From: CAVZKK01 sp964573475
GTDB taxonomy: Archaea > Thermoproteota > Bathyarchaeia > Bathyarchaeales > Bathycorpusculaceae
Assembly (NCBI GenBank): GCA_964573475.1
Contig: CAZNJT010000077.1
Span: 1-6,503, forward strand
Direction of reading: 5' to 3'
Length of the DNA stretch: 6,503 nt
In this document: one piece after another, positions 1 through 4,973 of the stretch
Position numbering within the stretch: the stretch's first letter is position 1
How the letters are laid out: every line of letters starts with the position of its first letter
Program-made: the position numbers and the translations under genes
The notes under the pieces: generated by a model
What the model saw: the letters and a program-made list of their open reading frames with translations, nothing else
Told to the model about the DNA's origin: nothing
The model's database searches: none

Positions 1-77
1 TTGTTGGAGTGATTTCTCTTCTGCCATTCGCTGGAAGCTTCATTGTCGGCTTTCTACTAGGCTTTAAACTTGGATAG
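1..77 (+). CDS. C-terminal end of an upstream membrane protein (partial)
   Basis: Reading from base 3, the sequence is open for 24 codons and stops at TAG 75-77. The residues are almost all hydrophobic or glycine (V, I, L, F, G, A), ending in GFLLGFKLG, with one lysine near the end. This looks like a C-terminal transmembrane helix with a very short tail. Frame 1 stops at base 10. Frame 2 is also open to a TAA at 65-67 but gives a mixed peptide with no such character. The body of the gene lies outside the window, so family and function cannot be named. The coding call rests only on the hydrophobic pattern and on a stop placed just before a promoter-like region. Confidence 0.5.
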   Translation, partial: VGVISLLPFAGSFIVGFLLGFKLG

Positions 78-93
78 CAAAACAGTTTAAATG
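78..93 (+). promoter_or_regulatory. Candidate archaeal BRE/TATA promoter for alaS (distal)
   Basis: A-rich BRE-like bases CAAAACAG (78-85) sit directly before TTTAAAT (86-92), immediately after the upstream stop codon. With the usual archaeal spacing of about 25 bases from TATA to start, transcription would begin near 112-116. That gives a leader of about 40 bases that includes the GGAG at 141. Of the two candidates this one better preserves the ribosome binding site. It is a pattern match only. Confidence 0.45.
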
Positions 94-110
94 CTCGTAG
101 CTAGTTAACC

Positions 111-120
111 CTTTAAAAAC
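111..120 (+). promoter_or_regulatory. Second TATA-like element before alaS (proximal)
   Basis: CTTTAAAAAC is a good TATA-like core, but the bases before it (GTTAAC) are a poorer BRE. A start about 25 bases downstream would fall near 140, giving a leader of only about 14 bases that just retains the GGAG at 141. It could be an alternative promoter or chance AT-richness. Confidence 0.3.
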
Positions 121-140
121 TCGAAATTACACTGTTTATT

Positions 141-144
141 GGAG
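141..144 (+). promoter_or_regulatory. Ribosome binding site supporting the TTG start of alaS
   Basis: GGAG lies 10 bases before the TTG at 155. An in-frame TGA at 149-151, two codons before this TTG, rules out any start further upstream. The next in-frame ATG is codon 69, well past the N-terminal zinc cysteines and into the catalytic domain. The TTG start is therefore well supported. Confidence 0.55.
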
Positions 145-154
145 CGTCTGAGAA

Positions 155-2974
155 TTGGAGAGGTTTCCCAAAGAAGAGTACAGTCTTCCATTCTTTAAAG
201 AAGAAGGCTACGTTAGGAAACGTTGTCCCAGATGCGGAAAGTATTTTTGGACGCAGAATCTGGACCAAGAAAACTGTGGAGAAGCAACCTCGGAAGGATG
301 TGCATTTTACACTTTCATAAATAATCCGCCTACAAAGAAAAGTTACAGTTTACGCGAGATGCGGGAGGCTTTTCTATCGTTTTTTGAAAAGAATGGGCAC
401 ACCCGCATAAAGCCCTATCCTGTTGTGGCGAGATGGCGAGATGATATTTATCTGACGCATGCGAGCATAATTGATTTTCAACCGTATGTGACCAACGGAA
501 TTGTGCCGCCACCTGCGAATCCGCTTGTGATTTCTCAGCCATGTATACGCTTGGTGGACATAGCTAACACGGGTCCAACGTTTGGCAGACACCTCACCAT
601 TTTTGAAATGGGGGGAGCGCATGCGTTTAACTATCCAGATAAAGAGGTTTATTGGAAGGATCAGGCTGTAAGGTATCATCATGATTGGGTTACGAAAGAT
701 TTGGGTGTAAAGTCTGATGAAGTTGTTTACAAGGAAGAAGTCTGGTCTGGCGGCGGAAACGCGGGGCCATGTCTTGAGTCTATTATTCGCGGTTTAGAGG
801 TTGCTACACTGGTTTTCATGCAGTACAAAGTTGTCGATGATGAATTTGTTAAGTTGCCGATACGGACGGTTGACCCTGGCTACGGCATAGATCGTTATAC
901 TTGGCTTTCCCAAGGCGTGCCCAGCGGTTTCCACGCGGTTTACGGTGACTTGCTAGAAAAAATCTTCACGATGGCTGACCTAACTAAAATTGATGGTAAA
1001 TTGTTGAAGAAAATAGCCGAAGTTTCCGGTTTAGTTAATCTGGATAAGACTGCAAGCAGGTTGAAAACTAGAAAGAAGGAAGCAGCATTAGTTGGGTTGA
1101 GTGTAGATGAGCTTGACAAGTTTCTGGTTCCAATAGAAAACGCTTTTGCGGTTGTAGATCACGCTAAATGTTTAAGCTTCTTACTTTCGGAAGGCGTTGT
1201 TCCATCAAACATTCAAGAAGGATATTTGGCAAGGCTCATCTTTCGTAGGATTTACCGATTGTTAAGAATGCTGGATATTCCTGACAAATTGTATGACATT
1301 GTGAATATGCAAATTGACCTTTGGAGTAAGGATTTTCCGCATCTTAAGGAAATGCGAAGCGAGATAATAGAGATGCTTCAAGTCGAAGAAGAGAAATTCG
1401 GAGAAACAATTAAGCGCGGCGAAGGAATGGTGAAGCGCATTTCAAGCGAACTGAAAGCGAAAAAGAAGAAGGAAATTCCGATAGAAACTTTAACAGAGCT
1501 TTATGATTCTCATGGGCTTCCGCCTGAAATTGTTAAGCAAACCGCAGAAACTGAAGATTTGAAAGTGGAGATTCCAGACAACTTCTACGCTTTAATTGCT
1601 CAAAGACACATGCAAGCATCTAAACCAGTGGAAGAAGAAGTTAAGTCAGAACAGTGGCTGGAAACCGCAGTTTCAAACATCCCTGAAACAGAACAACTAT
1701 ACTATCAAGACCAATACATGAAAGAGTTTGAAGCAAAAGTCCTCAAAGTAATAGATAATGAGTATGTTGTTCTTGACAAAACATGCTTCTATCCAGAAGG
1801 CGGCGGACAACCCGCAGATAATGGCTATCTCATGTTTGATGGAAACAAAGTTGAGGTTGTTGATGTTCAAAAAGTCGGCAGAGTCATAGTTCACAAAATA
1901 AAAGGCGGCACTGTTCCGAAAGAAGGCGGCACTGTCCAGGGAGTAATTGACTGGGATAGGCGATACGGTCTCATGAAGAATCATACTGCTACCCACATAG
2001 TTAATGGGGCTGCAAGACATGTGCTTGGACAACATGTCTGGCAGTTTGGAACACAAAAGGGCATCAACCGCTCTAGACTTGATATTTCTCATTACCGCAG
2101 GCTGACGCTAGAAGAAATACATAAAATAGAAACTTTGGCAAACCAAGTAGTTTTACGAAACATTCCAATGGAAACCTCTTGGATGCCAAGAAATGAAGCG
2201 GAGAAACTTTACGGCTTCAGGCTCTATCAGGGCGGAGCAATTCCAGGCAAGAAAATACGCGTTGTGAAAAGTGGTGACTGGGAAGTTGAAGCGTGTGCTG
2301 GGACTCACTTGAAAAATACAGGTGAAATAGGGCTTATCAAAATAATTCATTCTGAAAGGGTTCAAGACGGTGTGGAAAGACTTGATTACTCGGTTGGGAT
2401 TCCCGCTTTAAAGGCAACGCAAGAAAACGAACAGTTGCTCTCGAAGCTTTCGGAAATTTTGAACGCTCCGTTAGAGAAGCTGGATAATACAGCGGAAAAA
2501 CTCGTCAGAGAATTGAAGGAAACACTTGCAGAAAAAAGACAACTTACCAAGGAAATAGCAAGAAAAGAAAGCTTTGTTGTGTCACGCGGACTTACAACTA
2601 GCTACGCTGTTGGTGAGCAAACTGGAGTAAAAGAAGTTAAAGGCGTCAAAATTGTGATACGTGATTTCAAAGAAATGATTGATGTTGACCGCATGGTTGA
2701 AACAGCAAGCGAAATAATCAAAAAAGACGAAGCAACAGTCACAATATTTTATGGAACGGACGGAAAAAATGCACGAATAATGGTTATGGCTGGAAAAGTA
2801 GCCCTTAAAAAAGGCGTGAATGCCAACGAAATAGTTAGAGACTCCTCAGCAATTATAGGTGGCGGAGGAGGCGGAAAACCCAACTTCGCCCAAGGCGGCG
2901 GAACACAAACTGAAAAGCTGCCGGAAGCAATCAAAAAAGCCGAAAAAATGTTAAAGGAACAGCTAAAACATTAG
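155..2974 (+). CDS. alaS: Alanyl-tRNA synthetase, archaeal type
   Basis: Cytosolic enzyme that charges tRNA-Ala with alanine and hydrolyses mischarged Ser/Gly-tRNA-Ala. The 939 residues cover a complete archaeal enzyme. The N-terminus carries a zinc-binding-like cluster (C24, C27, C41, C49). The class II catalytic core follows, with motif 2-like QPCIRLVDI (R132), FGRHLTIFEMGGAHAFN around 143-159, GGGNAGPCLES around 199-209 and motif 3-like GYGIDRYTW (R247). Helical tRNA-recognition regions span roughly 260-510. The editing domain (about 525-745) has both metal-ligand motifs intact: HTATH (H610, H614) and CAGTH (C714, H718). A coiled segment (about 752-805) leads to the C-terminal C-Ala/DHHA1-type domain with its glycine-rich loop (902-907) and a QGGG motif. 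No catalytic or editing residue looks lost. It starts at TTG, ends at TAG, and appears to be transcribed alone, with promoter-like elements before it and a T-rich stretch after it. Free-standing editing proteins (AlaX) lack the catalytic core, so that alternative is excluded. Confidence 0.98.
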   Translation: MERFPKEEYSLPFFKEEGYVRKRCPRCGKYFWTQNLDQENCGEATSEGCAFYTFINNPPTKKSYSLREMREAFLSFFEKNGHTRIKPYPVVARWRDDIYLTHASIIDFQPYVTNGIVPPPANPLVISQPCIRLVDIANTGPTFGRHLTIFEMGGAHAFNYPDKEVYWKDQAVRYHHDWVTKDLGVKSDEVVYKEEVWSGGGNAGPCLESIIRGLEVATLVFMQYKVVDDEFVKLPIRTVDPGYGIDRYTWLSQGVPSGFHAVYGDLLEKIFTMADLTKIDGKLLKKIAEVSGLVNLDKTASRLKTRKKEAALVGLSVDELDKFLVPIENAFAVVDHAKCLSFLLSEGVVPSNIQEGYLARLIFRRIYRLLRMLDIPDKLYDIVNMQIDLWSKDFPHLKEMRSEIIEMLQVEEEKFGETIKRGEGMVKRISSELKAKKKKEIPIETLTELYDSHGLPPEIVKQTAETEDLKVEIPDNFYALIAQRHMQASKPVEEEVKSEQWLETAVSNIPETEQLYYQDQYMKEFEAKVLKVIDNEYVVLDKTCFYPEGGGQPADNGYLMFDGNKVEVVDVQKVGRVIVHKIKGGTVPKEGGTVQGVIDWDRRYGLMKNHTATHIVNGAARHVLGQHVWQFGTQKGINRSRLDISHYRRLTLEEIHKIETLANQVVLRNIPMETSWMPRNEAEKLYGFRLYQGGAIPGKKIRVVKSGDWEVEACAGTHLKNTGEIGLIKIIHSERVQDGVERLDYSVGIPALKATQENEQLLSKLSEILNAPLEKLDNTAEKLVRELKETLAEKRQLTKEIARKESFVVSRGLTTSYAVGEQTGVKEVKGVKIVIRDFKEMIDVDRMVETASEIIKKDEATVTIFYGTDGKNARIMVMAGKVALKKGVNANEIVRDSSAIIGGGGGGKPNFAQGGGTQTEKLPEAIKKAEKMLKEQLKH
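1902..1935 (+). repeat. Short in-frame direct repeat inside alaS
   Basis: AAGGCGGCACTGT occurs at 1902-1914 and again at 1923-1935, an offset of 21 bases or 7 codons. It yields a repeated GGTV peptide (584-587 and 591-594) in the barrel-like part before the HTATH motif. This looks like a small tandem duplication, or convergence in a loop between strands, with no evident functional role. Confidence 0.6.
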
Positions 2975-2984
2975 AATTTGAAGA

Positions 2985-3018
2985 TTTTCTTTTCATGTAA
3001 ATTCTTTCTCTTTTCCTT
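2985..3018 (+). terminator. Probable T-rich terminator region after alaS
   Basis: Ten bases after the alaS stop there is TTTTCTTTT (2985-2993), then an unbroken 17-base pyrimidine tract (3002-3018). Archaeal RNA polymerase commonly terminates at U-rich tracts without needing a hairpin, and no strong hairpin is seen here. The position between alaS and a new promoter-like element supports the call. Confidence 0.4.
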
Positions 3019-3020
3019 GA

Positions 3021-3038
3021 CGAAACTCTTTTTAAGAG
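3021..3038 (+). promoter_or_regulatory. Candidate promoter for the radical SAM gene cluster
   Basis: BRE-like CGAAACTC (3021-3028) is followed by the TATA-like TTTTTAAG (3029-3036). The core also forms a small palindrome, CTCTT-TTT-AAGAG (3026-3038), which is short enough to be chance. Transcription would begin near 3057-3061, almost on top of the TTG at 3062, implying a leaderless or very short-leader message. No comparable element is visible before the two downstream genes, so this may drive all three. Confidence 0.45.
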
Positions 3039-3061
3039 CTTAGAATTATGACGAGGAAAGA

Positions 3062-4558
3062 TTGGTTGGACAAAAAATGACTAAAATACCAGGGGGTGAC
3101 CACTCTCTAACTCTAGCTCTTAACCCATTTTGGAAGGCTCTTGCCCGCTTCTTAGTAACAAGGTGCGAAAAATGTGGACAAGAACGTTTGCTCTCAGTCT
3201 TTGATGTCTACTCAGGAAGTTGGCACAACCTTTGCGAAACTTGCTTGCTGACATCAACAGCTTTAATGCCGCTATTGCGTTTGTTGTTCTTTAGTCTTGA
3301 AGTTGATGATAGCACGATAAAACAGCTGTTGAAAGACCCGCTTATACGTAGATGCATGCTTTGCGTGGTGAAGGGAATTGCTAATTTCGGAATTAGGTAT
3401 CCTCAGCCTACTGGCGCTCCGATAACCGTTGTGTGGAATTTCACTAATAGATGTAACCTCAACTGCTTGCACTGTCATCAAGACTCTTCGCCAACTTCTT
3501 CTTGTCTGGAATTAACAACTTCTCAAGTTTTTAAGGTGATAGACAACATGAGCGACGCAGGCGTAGCTATATTAACATTCTCAGGAGGCGAACCGCTGCT
3601 ACGCAGGGACATTTACGACGCAATTGAAAGAGCCAACGATAAAGGTATGCTGTGTACAATTGCATCCAACGGAACACTCATAACTCCTAAAGTAGCCAAA
3701 AAAATCGCTAAAGCTGGTATTAAAAGGGTAGAAATAGGCTTAGATGGCGCAAGAGCCGAAACTCATGACTTCTTAAGAAATAGACCTGGGAGTTTTAAAG
3801 CAACGATTGAAGGAATAAAAAATTGTGCTAATTTAGGTTTTGACGAATTAGCTGTCACTATGACTCTACACTCAAAGAACGTTAATGAATTGGAAGAAAC
3901 TATGATTTTGGCGGAAAAGCTTGGAGCCACAAGATTCTACCTAAACCGGCTTATACCTGCAGGTCGTGGAGCAGAAGCAGGATACCTTGATGTGACGCCT
4001 AGAGAGAAAATTGAGGCTTTAGAAGTATTGTACAGCAAGTTTTACAAGAGCGTAATGGACGGATGCGGGATGCAATGTTATGCTCGTGGAATGACCTATT
4101 ATGCTCGTCTAGGCTACGAACGTTCAAAAGGCAAAGTGTTCACAGTAAGTGAAGCCTTGTCAGGATACGAGAAAATGTTTCAAGAGAAGTTCAAACTTGA
4201 AGTTTCCAAGATTGTGAGAAAGCTTGCAACAGGTTTCGGCGGATGCTCAGCTGGTATAACCTATGCAGGGCTCACAGCTTCTGGAGACCTACTTCCATGC
4301 GTTCCTGCCCCAATAAAACTAGGTAACCTTCTCGAAAAAAGCCTCGAGGAAATCTGGATTCACAATGAACTTCTGAATTACATCAGAAACCGAAAAGCAC
4401 TGAAAGGTTCCTGCAAAATATGCGAATATAGCGACTTATGTGGCGGTTGCAGATACACCGCATACATCACTCATGGAGACTGGCTGGGACCTGACGCTTC
4501 CTGTCCTTTCGGGCCCAAATCTACAAGCAAACAAAAAGGTGGAATAGGTAAATCATAG
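3062..4558 (+). CDS. Radical SAM/SPASM protein with N-terminal zinc-ribbon-like segment
   Basis: Predicted cytosolic iron-sulfur enzyme that cleaves S-adenosylmethionine to start radical chemistry; its substrate is unknown. Of 498 residues, about 30-65 hold two CxxC pairs (C35/C38, C58/C61) like a zinc ribbon, followed by a hydrophobic stretch (62-79) and another CxxC (C98/C101). The radical SAM barrel starts near 118, with the cluster motif CNLNCLHC (C131, C135, C138) and the SAM-binding SGGEP (174-178). A SPASM domain at the C-terminus has seven cysteines in the usual order: C395, G408-x4-C413, C451-x2-C454-x5-C460-x2-C463, C481. This arrangement binds two auxiliary Fe-S clusters in characterised members. 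A segment of about 55 residues (334-390), with C335 and C339, separates barrel and SPASM and is not explained. Characterised relatives include peptide-modifying maturases and the haem-pathway enzymes AhbC/AhbD, but nothing here selects one. The start may be TTG 3062 (GAGG at 3053-3056, 5-base spacing) or the in-frame ATG at 3077. Domain assignment is firm; function is open. Confidence 0.93.
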   Translation: MVGQKMTKIPGGDHSLTLALNPFWKALARFLVTRCEKCGQERLLSVFDVYSGSWHNLCETCLLTSTALMPLLRLLFFSLEVDDSTIKQLLKDPLIRRCMLCVVKGIANFGIRYPQPTGAPITVVWNFTNRCNLNCLHCHQDSSPTSSCLELTTSQVFKVIDNMSDAGVAILTFSGGEPLLRRDIYDAIERANDKGMLCTIASNGTLITPKVAKKIAKAGIKRVEIGLDGARAETHDFLRNRPGSFKATIEGIKNCANLGFDELAVTMTLHSKNVNELEETMILAEKLGATRFYLNRLIPAGRGAEAGYLDVTPREKIEALEVLYSKFYKSVMDGCGMQCYARGMTYYARLGYERSKGKVFTVSEALSGYEKMFQEKFKLEVSKIVRKLATGFGGCSAGITYAGLTASGDLLPCVPAPIKLGNLLEKSLEEIWIHNELLNYIRNRKALKGSCKICEYSDLCGGCRYTAYITHGDWLGPDASCPFGPKSTSKQKGGIGKS

Positions 4559-4562
4559 AACG

Positions 4563-4589
4563 TGAAAGTTACTCAATGTGAAACTTTCA
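4563..4589 (+). repeat. Perfect 8-bp inverted repeat in the gap after the radical SAM gene
   Basis: TGAAAGTT (4563-4570) and its exact reverse complement AACTTTCA (4582-4589) flank an 11-base loop. The repeat begins 5 bases after the stop codon. The stem is AT-rich and weak, and no T-run follows, so it is not a convincing terminator. It could be an operator, an RNA processing or stability element, or chance. Confidence 0.45.
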
Positions 4590-4607
4590 ACTGAAGAGTA
4601 AGGTTAA

Positions 4608-4973
4608 ATGGCAAAAGTTGTGCTAAATGCATGTATGAACTTCAAAACAGTGCTGGGCGCGATTACGATTGCAGTTCTTTTCTTCTTTGGTATAATATTT
4701 GCTCTAGCCTCAGTTTACGAATCCACAAGACTAATTGTTGCTGCTATGTTGTTTATTGTTGGTTTTGGGATTGCCTACCACATAACCAAGAAGCCAACAA
4801 CAATAATCCAACGGTTAGAAGTGTCTGGGCAGATGAAGGCGGTTCCGATTAGATGTCCGAACTGTTCAGCTTCGGTGGACGCTAACCAAATCAAAATTGT
4901 GTCGGGCGTGCCATATGCAACATGCCCCTATTGTGGACAAACGTTTGAAGTGACTGAGGAACCAAAATGGTGA
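4608..4973 (+). CDS. Small two-helix membrane protein with cytosolic zinc ribbon
   Basis: A 121-residue protein not recognised as a named family. Two hydrophobic segments (about 14-36 and 41-59) are joined by a very short loop containing E38 and R41. Lysines before the first helix (K3, K13) and after the second (K61, K62) suggest both ends face the cytosol. The C-terminal half carries CPNC (C83, C86) and CPYC (C106, C109), the spacing of a classic zinc ribbon that would bind one zinc and might mediate protein or nucleic acid contact. The ATG at 4608 has a weak, closely spaced AAGGT (4600-4604) and no visible promoter, so it is probably expressed with the radical SAM gene 49 bases upstream. 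Its last codons overlap the start of the next gene, pointing to joint production and possibly a membrane complex. The coding call is firm because of the hydrophobic/zinc-ribbon pattern; the role is unknown. Confidence 0.85.
   Translation: MAKVVLNACMNFKTVLGAITIAVLFFFGIIFALASVYESTRLIVAAMLFIVGFGIAYHITKKPTTIIQRLEVSGQMKAVPIRCPNCSASVDANQIKIVSGVPYATCPYCGQTFEVTEEPKW
4956..4960 (+). promoter_or_regulatory. Ribosome binding site for the DUF2207-like gene, inside the preceding gene
   Basis: GAGGA lies 6 bases before the ATG at 4967, within the last codons of the zinc-ribbon protein gene. It favours ATG 4967 over GTG 4970 and supports independent initiation after or during translation of the upstream gene. 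Confidence 0.65.

Noticed and set aside
330..682. Two overlapping open frames on the minus strand (330-542 and 374-682)
   Set aside because: They lie wholly antisense to conserved catalytic-domain codons of alaS, overlap each other, and encode no recognisable motif.
1697..2365. Minus-strand open frames 1697-2092 and 2153-2365
   Set aside because: Antisense to the alaS editing domain including HTATH and CAGTH; composition looks like shadow translation and no start signal is evident.
2749..2934. Minus-strand frame encoding a proline run
   Set aside because: The prolines are the complement of the glycine-rich loop codons of alaS, so this is an artefact of a constrained coding sequence.
3272..3481. 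Minus-strand open frame opposite the start of the radical SAM barrel
   Set aside because: Antisense to the conserved cysteine motif region, short, and without supporting signals.
4078..4108. 10-base direct repeat TTATGCTCGT inside the radical SAM gene
   Set aside because: Both copies are in frame and encode YAR in a helix-prone segment; it is too short to suggest more than chance or helix periodicity.
4559..4607. RiPP precursor peptide beside the SPASM enzyme
   Set aside because: SPASM maturases often neighbour a short precursor gene, but the 49-base gap holds no credible small ORF; upstream only a 10-codon frame exists.
4631..4852. Plus-strand 73-codon frame inside the zinc-ribbon membrane protein gene
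   Set aside because: Out of frame with a gene showing clear membrane helices and two CxxC motifs; its own translation has no coherent pattern.
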